From assembly GCA_016617855.1 (NCBI GenBank), contig JAECUM010006816.1, positions 1 to 64,000 on the forward strand: a DNA stretch of 64,000 bases, read 5' to 3'. This stretch comes from Megalonaias nervosa (taxonomy: Eukaryota; Mollusca; Bivalvia; Unionida; Unionidae). The stretch's first letter is position 1. Each line of letters starts with the position of its first letter. The notes below the pieces were generated by a model. That model saw only the letters and a list, made by a program, of their open reading frames with translations. It did not search any database and was not told the DNA's origin. The translations under genes and the position numbers were made by a program. Positions 13,163 to 25,737 of this stretch are shown here, piece after piece.

Positions 13163-13631
13163 GTAAGACTTTAAATTAGAATTTCATAAAAGAATGTACA
13201 GTCAAACCAGCCACAGCAATCACCAGCTTAAAAGGACCACATTTGTATAAATACAGGTTTTAATGAAAAGTTAGTTTTATTCTTAATTTAATACAGATTT
13301 CCCTCTCAGTAATGACTACCTGATCTTTAAAAGACTACCTGATTATACAGAACACTTCTGGATGGGCCCTCTTTCTGGGTAAAACTACGATCTCCAACAT
13401 TATGGAGATATGACAGACACTGATAAAAAGTTTGTGTTCTGTTGACCATTGGAATTCCCGCTTTTTTAGTTCAGTTGGCAGGAAAGGGTTGCATCTTGTC
13501 TTAAGGAGAGTTTTCATTAGTAGTGATATGATTGAAGGATGTTTTAAACTTTCAGAAATATGAAAGCCATAATTTGATTGGTGAATCAGAAGGTGAACAG
13601 AACATGAGATTGTATCAGTGCCAAACATATC

Positions 13632-15127
13632 TTATTACAGGTAGATCTGAACTGAAATTCTTATTACAGGTAGATCTGAATTATAATTCTTATTACAGGT
13701 ACATCTGAATTGTAATTCTTATTACAGGTACATCTGAATTGTAATTCTTATTTCAGGTAGATCTGATGTGTAGTTCTTATTTCAGGTAGATCTGAAATGT
13801 AATTCTTATTTCAGGTAGATCTGAATTGTAATTCTTATTACAGGTGGATCTGAATTGTAATTCTTATTATAGGTAGATTGAATTGTAATTCTTATTACAG
13901 GTAGATTGAATTGTAATTCTTATTACAGGTAGATCTGAATTGTAATTCTTATTATAGGTAGATCTGAATTGTAATTCTTATTACAGGTAGATTTAAGTGT
14001 AATTCTTATTACAGGTTGATCTAAATTGTAATTCTTATTACAGGTAGATCTGAATTGTAATTCTTATTACAGGTAGATCGAATTGTAATTCTTATTACAG
14101 GTAGATCTGAATTGTAATTCTTATTACAGGTAGATTGAATTGTAATTCTTATTAGAGGTAGATCTGAATTGTAATTCTTATTACAGGTAGATTGAATTGT
14201 AATTCTTATTACAGGCAGATCTGAATTGTAATTCTTATTACAGGTAGATCTGAATTGTAATTCTTATTACAGGTTGATCTAAATTATAATTCTTATTTCA
14301 GGTAGATTGAATTGTAATTCTTATTACAGGTAGATTCAATTGTAATTCTTATTGTAGGTAGATTGAATTGTAATTCTTATTACAGGTAGATCTGAATTGT
14401 AATTCTTATTACAGGTAGATCTGAATTGTAATTTTTATTACAGGTAGATTTAAGTGTAATTCTTATTACAGGTTGATCTAAATTGTAATTCTTATTACAG
14501 GTTGATCTAAATTGTAATTCTTATTACAGGTAGATCTGAATTGTAATTCTTATTACAGGTAGATCGAATTGTAATTCTAATTGTAATTCTTATTACAGGT
14601 AGATCTGAATTGTAATTCTTATTACAGGTAGATCGAATTGTAATTCTTATTACAGGTAGATCTGAATTGTAATTCTTATTACAGGTAGATTGAATTGTAA
14701 TTCTTTTTACAGGTAGAGCTGAATTGTAATTCTTATTATAGTTAGATTGAATTGTAATTCTTATTACAGGTAGATCTGAATTGTAATTCTTATTACAGGT
14801 AGATTGAATTGTAATTCTTATTACAGGTAGATCTGAATTGTAATTCTTATTACAGGTTGATCTAAATTATAATTCTTATTTCAGGTAGATTGAATTGTAA
14901 TTCTTATGACAGGTAGATTGAATTGTAATTCTTATTACAGGTAGATTGAATTGTAATTCTTATTACAGGTAGATTGAATTGTAATTCTTATTACAGGTAG
15001 ATTGAATTGTAATTCTTTTTACAGGTAGATTGAATTGTAATTCTTATTACAGGTAGATTGAATTGTAATTCTTATTACAGGTAGATCTGAATTGTAATTC
15101 TTATTTCAGGTAGATCTGAATTACATG
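13632..15127 (+). repeat. ~29-bp minisatellite with an acceptor/donor core in each unit, about 50 copies
   Basis: The unit is TCTTATTACAGGTAGATCTG plus AATTGTAAT, with a shorter variant lacking the CT of GATCTG and rarer changes (TTTCAG, TTATAG, GTACAT, GTTGAT). The array starts 470 bp after exon 2 and covers ~1.5 kb. In host-gene orientation nearly every unit has a pyrimidine-rich ...TTATTACAG directly joined to GTAGAT, the arrangement of a 3' splice site abutting a 5' splice site. Confidence 0.95.
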
Positions 15128-17019
15128 TAATTGTACTTATTACTTGTAATCTTATTACAATTATTGTCATTGTACTTATTACTTGTAATTGTATTACAGG
15201 TAAATATGAATTGTAATCAGGTTGGATAATCATCTAGTGGTCATTATACACATATGTGTGGTTTGTTTCATATGTAGACAGTATTCAGTGATGTATTTGG
15301 TGCATGTTTTCACAGAATATTTTAATTTTATTTTCCAACAAATATTTTATGACATGAAGTTTTATTAATTTCACTGTTCCCCACTTCTCTTCCCGCTGGA
15401 CTGAAGGACCAGCAGCTTTAAAGAACTTCAGTTTCTCCATAACAGGTTCTGATCTTAAAGATTTGATTTCATACATTCATAATATCTTGATTACAAGGTC
15501 CAGCAATATAAGTATTATGTCAAAGTGACCAGAAAATTATCATGAGTTGGACCAGCAGGTAGCCACTAATTTTAAACACAGGTTCAAATTGTTATGAGCT
15601 ACAGTGCATTGTCAGGGTGAGTTTCTTAAAGAAAAGGGACTATTTTGACAAGATCCAGTAAAAGTGTTTTATAGATACACATAAATGCCAGTAAAAAATT
15701 GTGTTGCTGGTTCGAGGTTTAACAGATTCTTTCTAAAGCCTAGAGTTTAAATGTTCATTAAATATACTTTTTTTCTTGCTCTGCCATGCACCAGATTAGT
15801 AGATATCACTCCCTCCAACCCCTAGGATTAGCCTGATCAGTTCTGTATGTGCTGTTCATTGCAGGTGTTTTGTTCATGTAGAATATTTTCTGATGTCAGA
15901 GCTCACTACAGCTTTAGTTACAAGTAATTTACCTGTGTTTCGGAAACATTAGATAGGCAGTTTAGTTTCTCTGTGCGCTTTGGTTGTAAAATGTTTAAAG
16001 TTAAAATTGACTGTTTGTTGCTGCTAGACTACCAATACAATTTCAGAGATAGTGGGGGTGGGGTAGGTAACACAAATATGATGAAATGTGAAATATACAC
16101 CCCCTCCCCATGATTAAAGGTGCAAAGCAAGACCCAATTAATGTCCTTTTAGGCCCTAGGCACACAGGTATATACTTTTCAGTAACATGGTTTTCGTTGG
16201 CCCTAGGCACAATGGATATATGGCCCAGGTGGTAGGTGGAGATAGATACAGCAATGTCTGTCTTTCTGTCGATCCATAGACATTGCAATTTTTTTCTGCA
16301 ACATAACTTAAGTCACATGTACCGTGCTGTTTTTCTAACATCAAAATACGTAGCTACCCATGGGTAGAAGCAGGATACAACATCAAGTCAAAGCACTAGA
16401 GCTGAAAATATGATTTTACTTCTGCATGAGAAGTCATGTTTTTTTTTTTGTCTTAAGTTTCTTCAGACTTCATAGGTAGACTTCGGTATTCTTGGGCAGG
16501 GTCAGCTCCATATACTGGTAGATTCTGAGGCCAAGAGGTGTAAGCTCAAGGTGACTGGAGGCTACATTGTAATTTTATGGGTTTCCATTTGATAAGTCAT
16601 GTTTCTTGATCCAGTTTATTTTAAAATTCATGGATAGTCTACAGTTTGGCTGAGACACCCTTTTATTGATTCTTTAGCTCAGAGATCAAAGGTCAACATT
16701 GCAGAGCTAAAAAAAATTGTCATTTGCTTTCCATATGATTTGTCCAATTTCTTAAGTTTCCCGCACCCAGTTTTGGGGTGTCATACTTGCAGTACTTTTG
16801 AGGAAGGGCTGCTCCAAGTTGAGTCTGCAGTATATAGATCAAAGGTTAATATCACTGGATGTGAAATTGTACCGTTATCTTAATTTTATGTTAAAATAGC
16901 TATGGTCGGTGAAGTAGAATCAGCCTTTTTTTCTGTTGCACAAGTTTTCATTAGCCATTGTCAGGCAACCAGTACCAGAAGTTTCTTATCACTTCCTCTC
17001 CTAAACCACTGGGAAGATT
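15128..17019. other. Intron 2: no gene seen
   Basis: Ordinary AT-rich intronic DNA. The short minus-strand frames at 15285-15476 and 16043-16344 have no domain or splice support. Confidence 0.6.
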
Positions 17020-17690
17020 GTTCTGAAATTTTACAGACACATTCATCCTAACATCGAGTTGGCCCTAGATGAAAATGGTGACCCTCAGGTATCCAGTTTG
17101 TCCACCATGGCAGCCATCATACAATTTTAGTATTGCTACTACTTCTGAACAGATTTTTATATCTGTATGGGGTTTTCACTAAAAGACCTTATTTTATGTC
17201 ATCTAGTTGGTCCTAAGTGAAAATGGTGCATCTTGGACATCCTGTATGGATCAGCATGGTTACCATCATGGAAAGTTTATTACAAATACTTCTCATGAAC
17301 AGATGGTTATATGAACTGGAGTTTTCAATAAAAGACTTTTTATGGTGTCTGGTGGGTCCTAAATGAACAATGCGCCAATATGGCTACCATAGCAGCCATC
17401 TTCAGAATTTTGTTATTAATACTGCTTTTGAATGGATGGTCATATTGACATGTACAAGACTTCTTATGTTGTCTAGTTCATCGTAAATGAAAATGCTACT
17501 GATCTGACATCCAGATTGCTGCCATGTCAGTCAGCTTGAAAATCTTGTTATTGCTATTTCTCCGGGACGGATGGTCAATATTGACATGAGGTTTCAGCAA
17601 AAGACTTCTTGTGATCAACATCAAAATAAACAACATTGTGTATTGTCCTGACTCGGTAACAGGTTGCTCATCAAATGTCAACTATTTTTG
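17020..17690. repeat. Array of a ~130-bp interspersed/tandem repeat (copy set 1)
   Basis: Four to five degenerate units. Each has landmarks in the order: TAGTTGGTCCTAAATGAAAA, GGTGC, TATCCAGTATGG, CCACCATGGCAGCCATC, TTGTTATTGCTACT, CTGAATGGATGGTCATAT, GGTTTTCACTAAAAGAC. The same unit forms the array at 33051-33895 and single copies at about 3380, 9070 and 18000. Confidence 0.75.
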
Positions 17691-17826
17691 TGTGCATGTT
17701 ATTGTGTGTCTGATACAGTTATGGCTAAATCGAACTCAGAAATTGGCAGAACAGAATAGTTACAAATTTGAAATCTACAACTGATATGTACTGAAAGGTT
17801 GTTTCCTTGCTCTGGGTAGTTCATGC

Positions 17827-17949
17827 TCATTAGTAATTTCCCATGCCCAGAGCATCAATATCTTAGTTGCTGATGAAGGTGGTGTGATATAGCCAAAAAT
17901 TCTGAACTCTTAAGATATTGATGCTCTGAGCATGGGAAATTACTAATGA
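17827..17949. repeat. Near-perfect 39-bp inverted repeat with a 45-nt loop
   Basis: The left arm 17827-17865 (TCATTAGTAATTTCCCATGC...) is the reverse complement of the right arm 17911-17949 with one mismatch. Such a match by chance is very unlikely. It could be a small fold-back element or a transcribed hairpin. Confidence 0.9.
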
Positions 17950-17999
17950 TCATGATACGTAGTTGTTCGTGTTTAAAAATGATTCTGATACAACCTCCA

Positions 18000-18260
18000 A
18001 CATGGCAACCTTAATGGCCATCATGAAAAATGCTGAACATCTTTATGTGGCTGTGTCTCCTGAATGGATGTTGTCGACAACATTGGGTTTTCACTGCAAC
18101 TCTAAAGCAGTATATTGCTGTTTCTAATGAAAATGATGTCATGTGATTGCCAAAATGGTACCATAGTGACCGTCTTGAAAATCATATTTTCACTACTTAT
18201 GCATGGACAACGGCATTGACATGGAGTTTTCGTTGAAACACTTCTTGCAATAAATTTTAA
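18000..18260. repeat. Degenerate copies of the ~130-bp repeat
   Basis: About two units with ATGGCAACCTTAATGGCCATC and the TGAATGGATG and GTTTTCACTGCAA landmarks. Confidence 0.5.
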
Positions 18261-18588
18261 TCAGTTTTGAATGGAAATAGTGCATATTTGACTATCAATG
18301 TGTCTGCATTTTTGTGTAAGATTTGTGAAAATCAGACCTAATCAACCTTGTGGTCGAGTCAGAAGTTATTGTTTGCATTCTTGTATGTCACCGAGTCTGT
18401 GAATTTTGACCAGCCTTGTCCCGTGTTGTATTCCAAAGAACAAGTAGATAATTAGCATTTTGATATTGATTTTATGGTCATTGATCATGAATTAGGTTTC
18501 TGTTGAGCTATAGCAGTCATTTTTTCAACAGCAAAAGTTTGTCATGGTTTTGATTTTTCATTTGCAGATGTTTCTAAACCCCATGAAA

Positions 18589-18813
18589 TGGTACATACTC
18601 AGATATAAGTTGAATCAAACTGCAAACAACAAAGACCTTGGCCTGCCATAGCCGTAATGTGCCTGCAAATTATTGTCTGTCTTGTTTATTCTACTGATTA
18701 TTCCTAACTATCTGCACAGACCCAGATCCGTCGATGCATTATGCAATGGCCAATCTGGGTCTGTGCAGTTTGCAGTTGGACTATATTTACAAGCGAGTAT
18801 ATACGGTATATTC
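18589..18813 (+). mobile_element. MITE-like fold-back element (family M)
   Basis: Begins GGTACATACTCAGATATAAG and ends near ACAAGCGAGTATATACGGTA, with AAACTGCAAAC near the left end and GCAGTTTGCAGTTGGAC near the right, so the termini are inverted copies of each other. No open frame. Confidence 0.75.
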
Positions 18814-21299
18814 TCATAGTTGGCATGAATGATTATGAAGTCAAGACAACACATTCTGTGATGAGTTCGCTTATAGTTATGAACTTGGAATCAAGATGAA
18901 TAAAGTTGGGTTAAGTTTTTTGTTTAAGTTTTTTCATCAGTTTGCATTTCATGAACCCCATGATTTTTTTTTTTTTCATACATGGGATGAATTAATCTGA
19001 TGTATGGAAATTCATTCTGTGATAAATGCTCTCATCCCTTTGATCTTGGTATCAAAGCAGTGATAGAAAATTTGTGCTAATGTATTGTTAAAAAAAATTT
19101 TTTTCATTTGCTTGCATGTATATTTCATAAACCACCAGACAGATTTTCTTTATACACTGAAATAATCATGAAGCTAAAACAGTTCATTCTGTGACATGCT
19201 TATTCTACTCGTTTGACCACGGGATCAAAGCCGCACATATTAGGTAGTGTTTTGATCTTCAGCTCAACATACTGGCTCTGGCCTTTTTGTTAAATGTACT
19301 GGCTTGTAAGCAGGATCACTTGAACAAGTATTTTTGTATTTTGGAGTTTGTCAACAATAACAATATCAGACATGGTTTCAGTATGCAAGTTAAAAGGAGA
19401 AATGGTCATATCTTAGATTCTTGGAAATTCTTTTCTGCAGTAGAGCATCTGTTCCTTTGAGGGATTCTTGTTCCAGCGTATTTTTACTTCATAGGAATTG
19501 GGTTTTTTTCTTTTACTTTTTTCAGCATAAATCAGCAGTTGGAAATACTTTTTTTTTTTACAATAGTGACTACTTATCAAAGAAAGAAAAACCTAGTCTT
19601 TCAGATAAACTGTGACTTTCAAAAGAAAGAATTTTCTTATAATTTGGTACTTTCTTGCTCCAAGATGCACAAGGTTTGATGAGAATTTAAAGATATTTTC
19701 TGAATGTTGGCTTCATTTTTAAATCCGAGGACATTATTCAGGTGTATGTTTATTTAGAATTGTCCTAATGTTCTGTCCTGAATGTCATAAGAGGTGACAG
19801 TCGGAGACAGGACTTACGGTGTCTGCTTTTAGCATCCTGGACTCGTGACTGAAAGTGCACTGGTTCAGATCCTACCATAGCATCAACCTAGTTCAGATAT
19901 CATGATGTGTCCTTGTATAAGAGTTGCATTGACATTAAATAACCTGCCTTGTTCTGCTGTTAAAACACTATACTAAAATCACAGCAAAGTAATTTTGAAC
20001 ATGAGAAATGAATGCTTCCACAAAAGCACAGAGCAGAAAAGTAGCAGCAACTTAATAATTAGACTCTTTTCTTCATCAAAGTATTTGTTGCAACAGTTTA
20101 ATTAATTGGACTAATAAAGAGGGTGTGACCCTTTGTGCATTTAAAAGTCCTTCTTGTCAGGAAAAGAGCCATTGAAACATATAGGATTAAGTAAGCTCAA
20201 ATCCTGACTTTGTTATTCTGTAGGTTATTAACAGAGATTAGTATTGCAGTCTACAGTCAGTAACATTATATAGTGCAGGAAACTAGTGATGACAGAGATA
20301 TAAATTAGTGTGATACACTTAATCTACTGAATCAGTATTTTTTCCTGAATTACAGTTATTGTTTTGCTTACATGTATTTGTATGTATTGAGCCCAGAGTT
20401 GGCTAGATTTAAACATGATCTTATTATTTATGTCTTCCATTTTTAAGTCAGGTATTGATCATTTGTGATTGGTTCTAATTGATATTACTGCAGTTCTATA
20501 GCACAGTTAGGCCAAAGGAAAGAAAAGATGTGGTTCTGGTAAGCTAGAGTGCCTTTTTTAAATGGCCCTGATCCTATAACTGTTGGTCACATATGAACAA
20601 AAAAAATCGTTCCAACTGTGTCCAATTTTTCACATTTCAACCAATAACTTTGGATTGGAAACAGACATGAACTAACATAAACCTGATGAAAAAGTAACAA
20701 GATTTAAAAATTAGTACCAGCTTTCTCAGCCTGTTTTTTTTTTTCCCCACACCATTACCAGAAACACTTATTTTTGTTATCGACGCCTAAGTAAGAAGAA
20801 TAAAGAGAGCTTATGTGTGTATACAGTCACTCCAGTTTGGATGTTAGCATTAAATGTATTTGCTTCTACATCTTTTATGATGAAAGATTTGATACAAGTA
20901 TCTTTCTTTTTTTTCTTTTTTTTTGAATGCTTAAGCTATGGCGTCCTACATGTGCAATAGCTTTTGTTTTATTGTTTTTAAAGCTTTTCAAAATTTACAA
21001 GTGAGTTGGCCAATCAAACTGTGTGCAGGGAAATATATTGTTCAGTAAATTATAGCCAACAAGAACTGGATTATAGGACAGCGCTCAATTGTTAAAATGC
21101 TTTGCAAGCCATGGAGTGTACCACTTTTTATTACACACCCATTTAATGAGACATGCTTGATCTGGCTATCATTACAGCTGTTCAATCATTATTTCCATAT
21201 CACGCCCAGATTCAAACTACTTTGGTTTCCCCTTTGACATCCACATGTAGAAATTTTTAGACATGGTGAATCAAACTTGTATAAATCCCAATTCGTTCT
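18814..21299. other. Intron 2: no gene seen
   Basis: AT-rich DNA. A tRNA-like decayed patch lies at about 19800-19960 (GGTTCAGATCCTA resembles a B-box), perhaps an old SINE. Nothing coding is supported. Confidence 0.5.
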
Positions 21300-21324
21300 G
21301 AATTGCATTTAGAAAGTGTAGAAG

Positions 21325-21512
21325 AGGAGGTATGCAATGAATACAAAACTGCATTTTGTGTTTTGTTACGAGTTGGGGAAAGAACTCGTTTGATTTGGCT
21401 TATGAATAGGTGTCGGCCTGATAGCCTCGTCTTATCCCTATGCAATATCAAGCTCATTCTTTCCCTCAACTCAGAACAAAACATGTATGCAGTTTTGTGT
21501 ATATATTGAACC
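21325..21512. repeat. Long imperfect fold-back (~90-nt arms)
   Basis: The left arm (AATACAAAACTGCAT..., ...GAGTTGGGGAAAGAACTCG...) pairs with the right arm (...CATTCTTTCCCTCAACTC..., ...ATGCAGTTTTGTGTATAT). The weaker inner part at about 21395-21450 continues the pairing. Because of this palindrome the open frames on the two strands encode similar peptides, which explains the paired ORFs and argues against either being a gene. Confidence 0.75.
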
Positions 21513-22204
21513 TGCCACATAATGAAGTAAACTATATACATGGAGTTTTACTTCCACATAATGAAATGGGATCCATGACCATAATTACCTCATAAAATGA
21601 AATGTGTTATAATCAAGGGCCCTATAGTGAGAGTGTGCTATAATTGTCATAAATGTCAACATGTACTAACAATGATATTTTATGTATCTACAGGAGTCTT
21701 TGTACTTTGTATCCCATTGGTCAGTACCAGTGCACTAAGAAAGGAAGTTGAAGAAAGATAAATGTTTGTAGATGGGGATTCACATACAAAGGCATGTTGA
21801 CTGCTGCAGGCTGAAGCGATGTTACTACTGTGTCATTGATAATCATGTACTGGTAATAAAAAATCTTGATTAATGCTAAATTGGCCTCAGAGACGCTGCT
21901 GACCAGTGGTCAGTTACACTATTCAGGTATATTCCTATGTATTGGGGATATATATATGTGTAAGGAGGACAGATCTTATTGTGAATAACAGTTCTTTCCA
22001 GTGCACTGGATCCAGCAAGGGATTGCGTATCAGTGACTGACCATGATAACTGTAAAAAAATGAAAACAAACAGTACAAAGTTAGTTTTTTAAGTACCCTG
22101 CTTTCAACGCTCATTGAGTCTTTGTCAAAGGCAGAAGTACAAACAGAGACAGACATGACAAACAGTAAACACCAATGTAAAAGGTATTTTCTCTTTCACA
22201 CTCC

Positions 22205-22284
22205 GCAGATGACCCCATCACTGTAGCCCATCCCAATAAGAACACTCAGCAGATGACCCCATCACTAGCCCATCCCAATAAGAA
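22205..22284. repeat. ~48-bp direct duplication
   Basis: CGCAGATGACCCCATCACTG plus the following CCCATCCCAATAAGAA is repeated once, with a few base differences. Confidence 0.85.
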
Positions 22285-22440
22285 AGTGGCATATAACATG
22301 CCCTTTAACGCTTCTGACATGACATGAAACATTACCTGGTAGTGTTGGTTTTAAGACGAATTGTGAGAGAAAAATGCTGCAACTTAATTGTGATAAATTA
22401 AGATTGTAAGATAACATACAATCATAGTAGTAGTATTATT

Positions 22441-23295
22441 TGTATTAAAATATTATTTCTGCCTATTATTATCAAGCATTCTTCTATAGAATCCAGGGAT
22501 AGCACTTTCCATTCTGTCTGGTGTATATTTATAATTCTCTATAATTAATCCTACATACCGTATTTTTTTCATAGGAATCCAGAATGACTGTGTAGATAGG
22601 TGAGAATTAATTACTATGTCGTCATGCGAGTGTGTCTGCTACACATAAGTGCATATAACACTGATTCAGTCACATCATTTATTGGTTATGCGTGCTTAAT
22701 TGTGATGGAATATGGGCTGATGTGTGCATGCAAGGCAATGGGTGCCATTTACTCATGGACCTGGGTTCAAATCTCCTTAGAGTACGAATTAAAAATTCTC
22801 TAACCTGTATAATAGTAGTATTTGTATTAAACATTAATTCTGCCTACTATTATCAAGCATTCTTCTATAGAATCCAAAGATAGCACTTTCCGTTCTGTCT
22901 GGTGTATATTTATAATTCTCTATAATTAATCCTACATACCTTGATTTCTTTCATAGGAATCCGGATTGACTGTGTAGATAGATGAGAATTAATTACAATG
23001 TCGTCATGCGAGTGTGTCTGCTACACACGAGTGCATATAATATTGATTCGGTCACATTATTTATTGGTGATGCGTGCTTAGTCATGATGGAATATGGACT
23101 GGTGTGTGCAGGCAAGGCATTGGGTGCCATTTACTCACAGACCTGGGTTCGAATCTCCTTATAATACGAATTAAAAATTCTCAAACCTGTATGATAGTAT
23201 TATTTATATTAAAAACTAATTCTGCCTACTATTATCAAGCATTCTTTTATAGAATCCAGGGGTAGCACTTTCCGTTCTGTCTAGTGTATATTTAT

Positions 23296-23300
<5 letters not shown>
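22441..23300 (+). repeat. ~382-bp tandem repeat, just over two copies, of a SINE-like unit
   Basis: The segment around GGAATCCAGAATGACTGTGT at 22574 recurs at 22956, and the TATTATCAAGCATTCTTCTA block occurs near 22467, 22850 and 23233, so the period is ~382-383 bp. Each unit carries a B-box-like GGGTTCAAATCTCC or GGGTTCGAATCTCC. A relative flanks the (AT)n at 63560-63880. Likely a tandemly amplified interspersed element. Confidence 0.85.
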
Positions 23301-23350
<50 letters not shown>

Positions 23351-23373
23351 CATACATACATACATACATACAG
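23299..23373. repeat. (CT)n-(TA)n-(CATA)n compound microsatellite
   Basis: CT tract, then TATATA, then ACATACAT units, at the end of the third partial ~382-bp unit. Confidence 0.9.
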
Positions 23374-24242
23374 AGCGAAACCTCTCAAAATCAAACACCC
23401 TTATCACCCCAAAATTTTGGTTTTGAGAGGTTTTTGTCTTAATGAAGTTTCTGATGATGTGAAAAAATTTCTTTCTAAGTGTGATGAGAGAGGTTCATAA
23501 CCATTGATCAAACTAATTTCATCCTGCTAGGATAGTTCCAATTCAATGATGCTTATCTGGTCATTTGGACATCTTGACATGTGAGTGAAGAAAATTACAG
23601 TCATGGCTACTTAAATACATGTATGTGATGATTTTTCTCCATGGAAAATAAGTTTAGTGAATCTGATTTTAGATTATTGTTTTCTCTGTCTCCTTTGGCA
23701 AAGCATCAAAAGTGAGGCCCCTTGTCTGGACAATAAGGTCTTAATTATTTTTTTTTTAAAACCCAGATGTTCTGTTGATCATTTATAGAGATGAATATCA
23801 TCAATCACAATTACATAATCTGCTGTTAAACAATTTTTCTTAAAGAATTTAGTTGTTAATAATTCACTTTAAAAGCTTGCACCTTTTAATGGTGCAAAGA
23901 CGTAAGATTAGCCTACAGTCAGCTCTAATCTGTGTTAGCAAGCATGTCAGGTATTGTTTTCACCTAAGATGCCCATGTATTTGCTAACCATAATTATTCA
24001 GTTCCAGTATGTATCAGGAACTTAACAGTTAAAGTACATGTCCAGGTTTTAATTGAGTTTTAGTCTTATGGTCTTTTTTTTTAGAGCAAAAATTTGAAAC
24101 TTGGGATCTAAATTTGCTTCATTCGTTGGAATAGTGGAGTTTCAGTTTACTGGGGAAAAAATGACATAAAAGAATGAAACTTTCTATAAAATTCGGTCCT
24201 GATGGGATTTCGGTATACTAAGGTTTTGGTTTTTAAGAGTTT

Positions 24243-24245
<3 letters not shown>

Positions 24246-24306
<61 letters not shown>
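24246..24306. repeat. (AT)n microsatellite
   Basis: About 30 AT units. Confidence 0.95.
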
Positions 24307-24310
<4 letters not shown>

Positions 24311-25685
24311 TTATTTACACACACAGAATCAAACCTATTCTAATGGTAACCTTTACTCAACAGTCACCTGTTCACAATGGTCATTATAATTTACCCCTGG
24401 CAAGTTACCTATACATGTATAAATGTCCTGTATATAACAGTCACCTGCCTTCTGTGGTAAGTAGAATGGTGTTTCCTAACCAAACAATAGTTTCTCCCTG
24501 CCTTAAACAGGTGCTGGCACATGTCCTCAGCAGAGTCTGCTTAGTCTTTTGCTTCATGAGGAAAGCATTGTTTTGATAAAGGAATACCATGTAAATTGAT
24601 GTGCTGACAGTTGGTACATTTTCATCATTAAATGGTACACAAGTCCTAACTTTAGGAATGGAGCAGTAACATCTTGCTCGGGGAAAGGGTTAATGGTCAG
24701 TTAGCTATTAAAACAGGCATGTGTACCTACAAGAGTTTGTCAACGTAATTGGTTTCAACACTGCATACAATATATTTTGTCTTCAGCTACATCACAACAC
24801 TGTTAGAAATTCCTGGCCACAGTGAGGGAGCATCTAAAAAGTTATAAACCACTGTCTTTGTACATAGCAGCGAAGTTATTTTCACTTTCCTAACAGAAGA
24901 AGGCAAAATTTAAAATTTTTCTGGCAACATAGTCACCCTCTTCACCTGGCAGTGCAGCCCCTGCAATTTATGTTAAGTATATTTGCTGCCCATTTAAAGA
25001 ATTTTGTTATTTTGTCACATATCACATAACTTACCAGTTCACATAACCATCATGTAACATCCTTACGGACATCTTAGCAAGCTTCCTTTCAAATGTAAAC
25101 AACCTCTGATCGGTTCCATGATGTTTTGCATAACAGGAGAGCAAGTTTGCCATGTGCAAACTGAGCGTCATGTGCAACTGTTTGGGGTTTCGGTAAAACT
25201 AGAACCCAAAATTTTACTCACAAAGCAGTGAATGCGGACAGACACTGATGGTTTGTATCTAAATTCATAAATTTGTCAAATGTTAAGTACCGTATATAAA
25301 CACTCCACATTGAACATCTTACTATTTAATTTACAGAAAGTATTATGACAAGGCAAGTTGTTGATCATCACGTAACTGATTGGACAGATGCATCACATAT
25401 AACAGTGGGCTGAAAAAAAATTAAAATTTTTAAACATTATTTTTCCAAAAAAAACAAGACATTTTTACAGGTTATAAATCAGAAAACACAAATTTGTAAC
25501 AAACAGACATAGTTTTGTTTACTTGCAATGACAAAAAAAATATTGTAATCTTTTTTATGTAGATAAGTAATTTCCTATTTTTATCTGTCTGGAATGTCAT
25601 GTTTTTGGAAATGACAGAGGAAATTAATAATTAACAAACACATGTTTTATGTCAAAACTGTCTTTATTATCACAGTTCCACATGA

Positions 25686-25687
<2 letters not shown>

Positions 25688-25732
<45 letters not shown>
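25688..25732. repeat. (TA)n microsatellite
   Basis: About 22 TA units. Confidence 0.95.

Positions 25733-25737
<5 letters not shown>

Noticed and set aside
24202..24576. 124-codon frame through (AT)n
   Set aside because: Ile-Tyr repeat from the microsatellite; the rest lacks any domain.
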